47,693 nucleotides of DNA from Bacteroidota bacterium (GTDB lineage Bacteria > Bacteroidota > Bacteroidia > NS11-12g > UBA955): NCBI GenBank assembly GCA_947496065.1, contig CANMBF010000021.1:1-47693 (forward strand). Direction: 5' to 3'. The notes under the pieces were generated by a model that did no database searches, was not told the origin of the DNA, and saw nothing but the letters and a program-made list of their open reading frames with translations. The position numbers were made by a program, and so were the translations under genes. Every line of letters begins with the position of its first letter. Position 1 is the stretch's first letter. This document shows, in pieces, positions 33,336-40,254 of the stretch.

Positions 33336-34063
33336 AGCAGATTATTTACATATTGAGCGTGGTGGTTTTATTGGGTGCTTGTAAAAGGGCCGATGATTTG
33401 GTAACAGCTTATGGCAATGATGTTGAGCAAGTACGACAGGTTGGAAATTTCAGAGCCATTTCTGCTGGCGAGAAATTTGACATTGTTTTAGTGCAAGATT
33501 CTGCCTTGGCAGGTACTTTAAAAATGACCGCTGGCAGTCATGTAATTAATGGCTATGTGAGTGAAGTTAGAAATGGTGTTTTGGTTTTAGAAAACATTAA
33601 TAAGTACAATTGGGTACGCAAATTAAAGGTAAGACAGAAAGCCATTGTTTATTTTAAAAACTTAGACAGTTTATCGATACGCGGCTCCGCAAAATTTACT
33701 AGTAAAAATGCCATTGTTCAACACAATGAACTCAAAATCATTCACAATGGATTGGAGGACCTAGAGCTCACCATTTTTACAAATGATGTCAATGTAAGGG
33801 GCGAAAACACGGGCGGTATTATCTTACATGGCAAATGCAATATCTACAGAGGCAATGCCGATGATATTAGTTTTGTTGACAATCGCGATTTAATTACAGA
33901 CGATACTTATTTTAATAGCTTTAGTCAGGAAGACAGTTATGTGAATGCCAAAAATATTTTGGGATTGAAAGTATTTGGAAGCGGCAATATTTATTACTTA
34001 AGTTCGCCTACTAATAAAAGTTCGTTCGAGCGTTTTGGCAAGGGCGATATCATCAAGAAATAA
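33332..34063 (+). CDS. GIN-domain (DUF2807) lipoprotein
   Basis: A 243-aa lipoprotein with lipobox LLGAC (Cys17). The body is a right-handed beta-helix-like GIN (DUF2807) domain: VRQVGNFRAISAGEKFDIVLVQD is its usual opening, and later come LSIRGSAKFTSKN, ELTIFTNDVNVRG and GLKVFGSGNIYYL. Function is unknown; such proteins are common in Bacteroidota envelopes and may bind polysaccharide. It overlaps the PagL-like gene by four bases (ATGA), which signals translational coupling, and ends before a strong terminator. Confidence 0.88.
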   Translation: MKQIIYILSVVVLLGACKRADDLVTAYGNDVEQVRQVGNFRAISAGEKFDIVLVQDSALAGTLKMTAGSHVINGYVSEVRNGVLVLENINKYNWVRKLKVRQKAIVYFKNLDSLSIRGSAKFTSKNAIVQHNELKIIHNGLEDLELTIFTNDVNVRGENTGGIILHGKCNIYRGNADDISFVDNRDLITDDTYFNSFSQEDSYVNAKNILGLKVFGSGNIYYLSSPTNKSSFERFGKGDIIKK

Positions 34064-34085
34064 TTATAAAAAAATTGGACACAAA

Positions 34086-34113
34086 AAAACACGATTCAAA
34101 TGAATCGTGTTTT
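34086..34113. terminator. Bidirectional terminator between GIN and RRM genes
   Basis: 12-bp perfect stem AAAACACGATTC/GAATCGTGTTTT with a 4-nt loop and A/T runs on both sides; the genes converge on it. Confidence 0.9.
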
Positions 34114-34133
34114 ATAATTAAAATTGGTTTTGA

Positions 34134-34469
34134 TTAATATCTTTTGTTGTAACCACCAGAGTTTCCTCCTCCACCGCCGTTACCACCACGGTTAAAACCT
34201 CCACCACCACGGTTTCCACCATTGTCTTCTCTTGGACGTGCTTCGTTTACAACTAGCGCTCTTTCCATAAATTCTTTCTCATGTAAAGCAGCAATGGCAG
34301 CATTTGCAGCTGAATCATCACTCATCTCTACAATCGCAAATCCGCGTGAACGGTTTGTGAATTTGTCTTTAATAATTCTTGCTGAGCTCACTTCACCATA
34401 CTGAGTGAAAAGGTTTTCGACATCTTGCTCGCTCGCTTTGAAGCTAAGATTACCTACGTAAATGTTCAT
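34134..34469 (-). CDS. RRM-type RNA-binding protein with Gly-rich tail
   Basis: A 111-aa protein with a single RNA recognition motif. RNP2 is IYVGNL (3-8) and RNP1 RGFAIVEM (42-49), with Ile where an aromatic residue is most usual in the fifth RNP1 position. The C-terminal 30 residues are almost all Gly, Asn and Arg (about 82-108), the arrangement of bacterial RRM/glycine-rich proteins implicated in RNA chaperoning and cold response. It has a longer leader (about 50 nt) than the other genes in this window, consistent with post-transcriptional control, although no known thermosensor was recognised. Confidence 0.93.
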   Translation of the reverse strand: MNIYVGNLSFKASEQDVENLFTQYGEVSSARIIKDKFTNRSRGFAIVEMSDDSAANAAIAALHEKEFMERALVVNEARPREDNGGNRGGGGFNRGGNGGGGGNSGGYNKRY

Positions 34470-34521
34470 TATATCTAAATTTTTTTAAATCGTAATCCGT
34501 TATAAATAATGGAATACTTAA

Positions 34522-34529
34522 CAAAGATA
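34522..34529 (-). promoter_or_regulatory. -7 promoter box of the RRM gene
   Basis: TATCTTTG on the minus strand, 52 nt before the ATG. An AT-rich stretch including a run of ten T lies at the -33 side. Confidence 0.55.
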
Positions 34530-34603
34530 AACTATTATTATTTAAAAAAAAAATATTTGTCGAAAGCTTTATTTTACTTACTTTTGCAACTCTTTAAAAA
34601 GTA

Positions 34604-34677
34604 GGGCCCGTAGCTTAATTGGATAGAGCACCTGACTACGGATCAGGAGGTTGGGGGTTCGACTCCCTTCGAGCCCA
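34604..34677 (+). tRNA. tRNA-Arg (anticodon ACG)
   Basis: Full cloverleaf: acceptor GGGCCCG/CGAGCCC, D-arm GCTT/GAGC, anticodon arm CCTGA/TCAGG with ACG in the loop, T-arm GGGGG/CCCTT with loop TTCGACT, discriminator A. CCA is not encoded. One acceptor pair (5:68) is C opposite A; the usual sequence in relatives would be CGGGCCC. The anticodon reads CGN arginine codons after A-to-I editing. Confidence 0.93.
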
Positions 34678-34753
34678 CCCCGTGTCAGAAAAACCCTGAA
34701 ATTACACTTCAGGGTTTTTTTATGCACTTTCGGCAGGGTTTTACGACACGGGG
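34678..34753 (+). terminator. tRNA terminator nested in a larger inverted repeat
   Basis: The inner hairpin AAAAACCCTGAA/TTCAGGGTTTTT (34689-34719) followed by T is the tRNA terminator. It is enclosed by CCCCGTGTC (34678-34686) and GACACGGGG (34745-34753), a perfect 9-bp outer stem. A further CACGGG/CCCGTG pair (34748-34764) could compete with the outer stem. Confidence 0.7.
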
Positions 34754-34846
34754 TGTGACCCGTGATGTGACTGGAATGAAATGGAGGTCTCTATCATGGG
34801 TCCACTTTTTTTTTAGTAATTTCAATTATCTTGCTAGTCTAAAACT

Positions 34847-35146
34847 ATGAATCTATTGCCTTTTGCAGTCTATGTTCTTTTTAGCGAGAAAGACCATCAA
34901 TTATATGTTGGATTTACTACAGATATAAATAAGCGAATTGATAACCATAATGATGGTGGAACCACAAGTACAAGGCATCGAAGACCTTTAAAGCTTATTT
35001 TCATTGAATACTACTTATTTAAAGAAGATGCTATATACAGAGAAAAGTATTTTAAATCTTCTAAAGGAAAACGGGCATTAAAATTAATGCTAAATTTCAC
35101 TTTGAACACATTAGGGTATAAAATGCCTGAAGACTTAAATTCTTAA
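34847..35146 (+). CDS. Small GIY-YIG nuclease domain protein
   Basis: A 99-aa protein consisting of a single GIY-YIG domain (UPF0213/YhbQ-like): VYV at 8-10, YVG at 20-22, the conserved Arg30 in NKRI and a Glu near 66 in YREKYF. All positions needed for nuclease chemistry are present. Function of these short orphan proteins is unknown; many copies per genome are typical in Bacteroidota. It lies between tRNA-Arg with its hairpin and a cluster of three hairpins, and has its own terminator. Confidence 0.88.
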   Translation: MNLLPFAVYVLFSEKDHQLYVGFTTDINKRIDNHNDGGTTSTRHRRPLKLIFIEYYLFKEDAIYREKYFKSSKGKRALKLMLNFTLNTLGYKMPEDLNS

Positions 35147-35158
35147 AAAGGGTTCGAC

Positions 35159-35185
35159 AATCCCGCCCTATGGCGGGATTTTTTG
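35159..35185 (+). terminator. Terminator of the GIY-YIG gene
   Basis: AATCCCGCC/GGCGGGATT, a perfect 9-bp stem with a CTAT loop and a T-run. The stretch just before it (GGGTTCGAC at 35150) repeats nine bases of the tRNA-Arg T-arm. Confidence 0.85.
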
Positions 35186-35192
35186 TTTTAGT

Positions 35193-35247
35193 TATCCCGT
35201 ATTGTGTGCAAACCGCCAAAGGCGGAGTTGAACTCTAATACGGGATA
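35193..35247 (-). repeat. Diverged inverted copy of the 15.5-kb hairpin repeat
   Basis: TATCCCGTATT (35193-35203) pairs with AATACGGGATA (35237-35247), enclosing an inner AACCGCC/GGCGG-GTT hairpin. Read on the minus strand it shares TATCCCG, GAG and TTGCACAC...CGGGAT with the elements at 15545 and 15694. The basal stem is TATT/AATA here instead of AGGT/ACCT. Confidence 0.6.
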
Positions 35248-35253
35248 GGGCAG

Positions 35254-35286
35254 AAAAAGCTCGGAACTTAAGTTTCTAGCTTTTTT
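35254..35286. terminator. Terminator of the MacAB-like operon
   Basis: AAAAAGCT/AGCTTTTT enclosing AACTTAAGTT. The stem ends in T on both strands; on the minus strand it lies 22 bp after the ATPase stop codon. Confidence 0.7.
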
Positions 35287-35307
35287 ATTCGTTTTAAATT
35301 ATTTGTT

Positions 35308-35982
35308 TTAAATTATCCTCCCGTCCTCCATCTCTATAATGCGATGCGTGCGAGCGGCAAATTCATTGTCGTGGGTTACAATTAATAAAGATTGATGGTA
35401 CACCTCGGCCAATTCTTTGAAAATATCATACACCACTTCACTGTTCTTCTTGTCTAAGTTACCAGTTGGTTCATCGCCCATAATAATTATGGGATCATTG
35501 ATTAAGGCGCGCGCGATGGCCACCCTTTGTTTCTGTCCGCCCGACAATTGATTGGGTTTCTTCAAAGCCTCATTTTCTATTCCTAAAATTTTTAATTTTT
35601 GATAAGCCCTCTCCTCTACTTCTTTGTCTTTGTATTTCCCCGATTTTAATCCAGGTAACATCACATTTCGCAAAACAGAAAACTCATTTAACAAGTAATG
35701 AAACTGAAACACAAAACCAATTTTCTCGTTTCTAACCTTGGCCAATTCACCCTCCTTTTTATCACGCATTGTAATACCATCAATGATCAAATCGCCTTCA
35801 TAATCGGTGTCCATTGTTGAGAGGATATAAAGCAAAGTAGACTTGCCACAACCCGACTTACCTGTTATTGAGACAAAGTCGCCACGGTTAATCGAAAAAT
35901 TAATATCCTTTAAAACAGGAATGGTAATGGGATCGTGAAACGACTTACAAATACCTTTGGCTTCTAAAATTTTTTGTTCCAT
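35308..35982 (-). CDS. ABC transporter ATPase, MacB/LolD type
   Basis: A 224-aa ATPase of the MacB/LolD/FtsE group, which powers mechanotransmission-type ABC systems. Walker A GKSGCGKST is at 41-49, the Q-loop Gln near 93, signature LSGGQ at 146-150, Walker B IIIMGDE at 165-171, and the H-loop in IVTHD near 202. It is the last gene of a three-gene operon (adaptor, permease, ATPase) and starts one base after the permease stop. The complete set of motifs suggests an active enzyme. Whether the system exports a compound or handles lipoproteins is unclear. Confidence 0.94.
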   Translation of the reverse strand: MEQKILEAKGICKSFHDPITIPVLKDINFSINRGDFVSITGKSGCGKSTLLYILSTMDTDYEGDLIIDGITMRDKKEGELAKVRNEKIGFVFQFHYLLNEFSVLRNVMLPGLKSGKYKDKEVEERAYQKLKILGIENEALKKPNQLSGGQKQRVAIARALINDPIIIMGDEPTGNLDKKNSEVVYDIFKELAEVYHQSLLIVTHDNEFAARTHRIIEMEDGRII

Positions 35983-35983
35983 A

Positions 35984-37243
35984 CTATTTGCCTCTGATAA
36001 TAATGACTGGATCGATTTTACTCGCCTTGCGCGATGGAAAATAACCCGCTAAATAAGTTGTTACAATTGAAAATATGCCACCAATAATATAGAACTTCGG
36101 GTTATAATCGATGGGATAGGTCCTAATGGTTGGCAACGAAGCGGTATTGAAAGGCACCTGATCGATAAGCGCTGACAATCCAAAACCAAATAGCAAACCT
36201 AACAAGCCTCCAAAAATACCGATGCTTAAAGCAATGGCGATGAAAATCTTATTGACATCTGATCCCGAAAAACCGGTTGCTTTTAAAATGGCAATGGAAT
36301 CCATTTTTTCATAAATCATCATGTTTAAAATATTGTAAATACCAAAGCCAGCAACAATCAATAGTGTAATGCCTACTGCATAAGAAATAAGTGTGCGAAT
36401 GGAGCTGCCCGTTTCGAATTGGGAATTGGCCGTTTGAATATCTTCCGCTTCAACATCGAACAATTGACGGTATTCAATCGCAATGCTTGGTGCTAAATTG
36501 ATGTCTTTTAATCTTACTTGCAAATCGGTGATATAGCTATTTGATTCACCCAATAATTTTTGTGTGGTACTAATAGAGGCATAACTCTGCACTTTATCCA
36601 ACTCTTGAAGGCCCGATTGAAAATAGCCTACCACTTTTAAAGGAATGCGCTCGCCTTTGATGGTCGTGACTTGTATAACATCGCCAATATTGGCCATCAT
36701 TTTTTCGGCTGCACCTTTTCCTAAAATAATACTATTCGGTATGTTTTTTAAATCGATGTATTGCCCACCAGTTACATAATCGCTGAATTTGAATAAACGG
36801 TTTTCCTCATCCACATCAATACCATTAATCACACCTGTTAAATCGATGGCTCCAACATTGTAAAACACCTGGGCAACAATTTTAGGGGCAATGCCTACAA
36901 CCCTATCATCTTTTTTTAAGGCATTCAGAATGGCGGCATTGTTATAGATTTCAAAACGTTCATTTTTGGGCTTTATAGAACTGATAAAATTATAGTGATT
37001 TTTATATTCTATGGCTTGCGATATCGGTTGATTGGCACTGGGCTCAATTTCATTGAATAGGCGAATATGGGGTGTTCGATTCAAAATTAAATTATCGAGC
37101 ATGCTGTTCAACCCTGCCATAAAACCTAGCAAAGTAATGAACATGGTAATACTAAAGGTAACCCCCACAGCTGCCACCAAGGTTTGTTTCCATCTCGCAA
37201 GCAGCAGCGATTTGGAGACACTTGCCAATAGATTTAATTTCAT
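35984..37243 (-). CDS. ABC transporter permease, MacB/FtsX type
   Basis: A 419-aa permease with the topology of the FtsX/MacB/LolC family. One N-terminal span (about 20-42) is followed by a large periplasmic domain (about 45-265) and three C-terminal spans (about 283-305, 330-357, 385-405). IYNILNMMIYEKMDSIAILKATGFSGSDV (near 305-333) is the conserved cytoplasmic coupling loop of the family. Its partner ATPase is one base downstream and the adaptor 6 bp upstream. The C-terminal RKASKIDPVIIIRGK is also typical. Confidence 0.93.
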   Translation of the reverse strand: MKLNLLASVSKSLLLARWKQTLVAAVGVTFSITMFITLLGFMAGLNSMLDNLILNRTPHIRLFNEIEPSANQPISQAIEYKNHYNFISSIKPKNERFEIYNNAAILNALKKDDRVVGIAPKIVAQVFYNVGAIDLTGVINGIDVDEENRLFKFSDYVTGGQYIDLKNIPNSIILGKGAAEKMMANIGDVIQVTTIKGERIPLKVVGYFQSGLQELDKVQSYASISTTQKLLGESNSYITDLQVRLKDINLAPSIAIEYRQLFDVEAEDIQTANSQFETGSSIRTLISYAVGITLLIVAGFGIYNILNMMIYEKMDSIAILKATGFSGSDVNKIFIAIALSIGIFGGLLGLLFGFGLSALIDQVPFNTASLPTIRTYPIDYNPKFYIIGGIFSIVTTYLAGYFPSRKASKIDPVIIIRGK

Positions 37244-37249
37244 GTTGAC

Positions 37250-38329
37250 TTATTGAACAGGTTTTACAATTTCATCTTCGGCCTTTAAGCCCGAAATGAT
37301 TTCTATTTTTTGATAATCTTTAAGGCCTGTTTTAACAGGCACTTTTTCACCATCGGCTTTCATGACAAAAGAATCGTTGATAAGAAAATTGCGGGGCAAT
37401 AACATCACATTGTCTTTGGTTTGCAAGACGATATTAGCTTCGAAAGTAATATTTGGGTAAAGCACATCGGGTTGTTGAACAAACGCCGCTTCTATTGTAA
37501 ATGTTTTGCTTCGCTCATTCATAATAGGATTAATTTTAGTAACCAATGCTTCGAAGGTTTTGCCTTTGTAACTGTCTAGTATAACGATTACTTTTAGTCC
37601 TTTTTTTATTTTTAAAATATCAAATTCATCGACTTGCATTTCTAAATAAAATTGTTTGGCATCGCCGATTACAGCTAGCAATGTTTGGGCATTCACCAAT
37701 TCCCCTTTGTTTTTTGGCAATTGGTAAACCATGCCATTGATTTCGCTTTTTAAAATAAAGTCGCTGGCCAGCTTACTGGTGATTAGTAAATTTTTCTTCG
37801 ACTGGGCAGAATTTAAAATTAATTGTCTTTTTAAATCCCCGTATCGCACCTTGGCCGAAAGATAAGCTGTTTTTGAATTTAGAAATGCTAACTCGCGTTG
37901 CTCCAATTCTACCTTCGAACCAATTTGCTGTTGCCAAAGTGATGATTGACGGGCCCACAAACTAGAGTCGTTGCGCATTTTATTATATGCCAAATCGATG
38001 GCTGCTTTGGCCTCTAATAATTTGCCTTGGTTGGCATTGATATCAGAAAAACCAGCAGCCAGTTCAGCATTTTCTTTGTTCAAGCGCTGCGCTTCGTTGG
38101 CAATGATTAAAAGGGGCATACCTTTTAAAATGGTATCGCCTTCATGCACTAATATTTCACTAACAATGCCATTAACTGTGGCAAAAGCTTGGTATTGGTT
38201 TTTACTTTTAATAATGCCCGAGGCATAAACGGATTCGGAGATAGATGCGATGCTAGGTTTAATTTTCTCGACTTTCGCTTTGCAAGCGAATAAGACCATG
38301 CAAAAGGCAACAATCGTTATTTTTTTCAT
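37250..38329 (-). CDS. Periplasmic adaptor (HlyD/MacA-like) lipoprotein
   Basis: A 359-aa membrane fusion protein with a lipobox LFAC (Cys16). The lipoyl/barrel-sandwich half begins at VNGIVSEILVHEGDTILKGMPLLII, then comes a coiled-coil hairpin (about 80-170, rich in Ala, Leu, Glu and Gln) and the second lipoyl half (about 190-230). Beta-barrel and membrane-proximal domains complete it (VKTGLKDYQKIEIISGLKAEDEIVKPVQ). With the permease and ATPase it forms a MacAB-like tripartite exporter; the TolC-type outer-membrane channel is not in the window. Promoter box 7 nt upstream of the ATG. Confidence 0.92.
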   Translation of the reverse strand: MKKITIVAFCMVLFACKAKVEKIKPSIASISESVYASGIIKSKNQYQAFATVNGIVSEILVHEGDTILKGMPLLIIANEAQRLNKENAELAAGFSDINANQGKLLEAKAAIDLAYNKMRNDSSLWARQSSLWQQQIGSKVELEQRELAFLNSKTAYLSAKVRYGDLKRQLILNSAQSKKNLLITSKLASDFILKSEINGMVYQLPKNKGELVNAQTLLAVIGDAKQFYLEMQVDEFDILKIKKGLKVIVILDSYKGKTFEALVTKINPIMNERSKTFTIEAAFVQQPDVLYPNITFEANIVLQTKDNVMLLPRNFLINDSFVMKADGEKVPVKTGLKDYQKIEIISGLKAEDEIVKPVQ

Positions 38330-38336
38330 AGTATAA

Positions 38337-38344
38337 CAAAGATA
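38337..38344 (-). promoter_or_regulatory. -7 promoter box of the MacAB-like operon
   Basis: TATCTTTG on the minus strand, exact TANNTTTG match, ends 7 nt before the adaptor ATG. No TTG at the standard -33 position. Confidence 0.55.
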
Positions 38345-38527
38345 TTACTAGTTTCAGTGTTTTGAATCTTTTAACCACAAAACATGATAAAGATCGCCTT
38401 TTATCTCGCTCCTTAATCAATCAGAGCCTTTTAAAATGCGGGCCTTTCAAACCTACTTTATGATTGAAAATATTTCTATCAATTCCTTTTATACTAAATT
38501 TTTAATTTTTTCATTTAATTTGCAGCC

Positions 38528-39472
38528 ATGAATAGCAGTGAAGAAAATGTTGAGTGCCTGATTATAGGAAGTGGGCCTGCGGGATTTACAGCAGCGATAT
38601 ATGCAGCTAGAGCCGATATGAAACCAGTGATGTACGAAGGCATGCAGCCTGGTGGGCAGTTAACCATTACAACCGATGTAGAGAATTACCCCGGTTATCC
38701 CGATGGCATCATGGGACCCGAAATGATGGACAATTTTAAAAAGCAAGCCGTAAGATTAGGATCCGATATACGCTTTGGTATGATTACCGAGGTTGACTTT
38801 AGCAGTCGCCCATTTAAATGCATAGCAGACGATACGAAAACCATTTATGCGAAAACCGTTATCATTGCCACTGGTGCTAGCGCCAAATGGTTGGGCATAC
38901 CTAGCGAAAAAAGACTTAACGGCAGTGGTGTAAGTGCTTGTGCTGTGTGCGATGGATTCTTTTATCGCGGACAGGATGTGGCCATTGTGGGTGCAGGTGA
39001 TACTGCTTGTGAAGAAGCCAGTTATTTAGCCAAGCTTTGTAACAAAGTGCACATGATTGTTCGCAGAGATACTTTTCGTGCTTCGAAAGCCATGCAACAC
39101 CGAGTTGAAAATACACCGAACATCGAGATACATTTTAACAGCGAAACCGATGAGATATTAGGTGATAATTTAGTAGAAGGTGTGCGCATTAAAAATGTAG
39201 TAGATGGCAGCACCAAAGAAATCAAATTAACAGGATTTTTTGTGGCCATTGGCCATACGCCCAATACAGGCATTTTCAAAAATTGGTTAGACATGGATGA
39301 GCAAGGTTATTTAATTACCAAAGCAGACAGTACTTATACCAATATTGACGGTGTATTTGCTTGTGGCGATGCCCAAGATAAAATCTATAGACAAGCGGTA
39401 ACTGCTGCGGGTAGTGGTTGTATGGCAGCATTAGATGCTGAGCGCTGGTTAGCGGCTAATGGCCACGCTTAA
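38528..39472 (+). CDS. trxB: Thioredoxin reductase
   Basis: FAD/NADPH enzyme of 314 aa that reduces thioredoxin in the cytoplasm. Motifs: FAD-binding GSGPAG at 14-19, redox-active CAVC at 138-141 (CATC in most bacteria, both cysteines intact), NADPH-binding GAGDTACEEA, the second FAD motif GVFACGDAQD, and the C-terminal RQAVTAAGSGCMAALDAERWL. TTAATTTG, resembling a -7 box, ends 6 nt before the ATG. The stop codon is immediately followed by the stop of the convergent gene (TAATTA), with no terminator. Confidence 0.97.
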   Translation: MNSSEENVECLIIGSGPAGFTAAIYAARADMKPVMYEGMQPGGQLTITTDVENYPGYPDGIMGPEMMDNFKKQAVRLGSDIRFGMITEVDFSSRPFKCIADDTKTIYAKTVIIATGASAKWLGIPSEKRLNGSGVSACAVCDGFFYRGQDVAIVGAGDTACEEASYLAKLCNKVHMIVRRDTFRASKAMQHRVENTPNIEIHFNSETDEILGDNLVEGVRIKNVVDGSTKEIKLTGFFVAIGHTPNTGIFKNWLDMDEQGYLITKADSTYTNIDGVFACGDAQDKIYRQAVTAAGSGCMAALDAERWLAANGHA

Positions 39473-40252
39473 TTAGAAGCTGTAGTTTAAGCCGAGGCTA
39501 ATATTCAAGACATTGTTTCTTGTATGGGTCATTTTAGAACTTTCTAAAAAATACTCATCACTATTGAAAACAATTTCTCTATAACCATTTGTAGACAACT
39601 GTTGCGTTGTTTGATTTCCCCAAAAACCGATTGGCAAAGTCATGCTCATTAACCAAGTAAACGAAATATTTTTCGCAATCGGTTTAGTTGAGCCAACGCC
39701 TCCAACAAAATTTACAAAGGTTAACTTGTGCTTCCCAATGTTTGAGAACTTTTCATAGGTTCTGTTTCGATTTGAATTATAATATTCCAATGAATCGTTG
39801 GGATTATTGCTTAAATTATCATAGCCCAATTTCATCTCAACAAAGGTGCCATAGGGCGCTAATGAACCTTTTGACAAAATAAATTTACGCATGCCTAATT
39901 CAAACCCTTTTACGTGATAATAATTCTTACCAGTTAAAACGTGGTAGCCTTCATTAACGGTTGTACGACCAAACTGATCAGTCTTTATGGTTGCTAAGGT
40001 TGGTGCATTCTCATATCCAAAACGGCATTTGGCTTTGGTCATTGAATAATTAAACAATAAAGTGGTACGCGCATTTAAAACCCTTTGAAGGGTAAATGTA
40101 TGTTTATTGTATTTTAAACTCAGAACATCCATGGTATGAAAAACTGTATTTGAATACCCAATGGTATTTTTTTCCATGAAATGATAATATTTTTGAGCAG
40201 AAGCTGTTAAACAAATTGAAAACACAAATAGTGCAATAAGGTATTTTTTCAT
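39473..40252 (-). CDS. Outer-membrane beta-barrel protein, unknown
   Basis: A 259-aa protein with a signal peptide (1-20, LTASAQ) and alternating aromatic/polar strands through to a C-terminal phenylalanine (SLGLNYSF), the signature of a BAM-inserted barrel. Eight to ten strands are likely. No family recognised. The ATG lies 2 bp after the M48 peptidase gene's stop, so the pair is one operon, and the barrel may be its client or partner. Its 3' end directly touches trxB. Confidence 0.75.
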   Translation of the reverse strand: MKKYLIALFVFSICLTASAQKYYHFMEKNTIGYSNTVFHTMDVLSLKYNKHTFTLQRVLNARTTLLFNYSMTKAKCRFGYENAPTLATIKTDQFGRTTVNEGYHVLTGKNYYHVKGFELGMRKFILSKGSLAPYGTFVEMKLGYDNLSNNPNDSLEYYNSNRNRTYEKFSNIGKHKLTFVNFVGGVGSTKPIAKNISFTWLMSMTLPIGFWGNQTTQQLSTNGYREIVFNSDEYFLESSKMTHTRNNVLNISLGLNYSF

Positions 40253-40254
40253 AA

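Noticed and set aside
38528-39472. CAVC instead of CATC in TrxB as a loss of function
   Set aside because: Both redox cysteines remain, and variation between them occurs in active enzymes.
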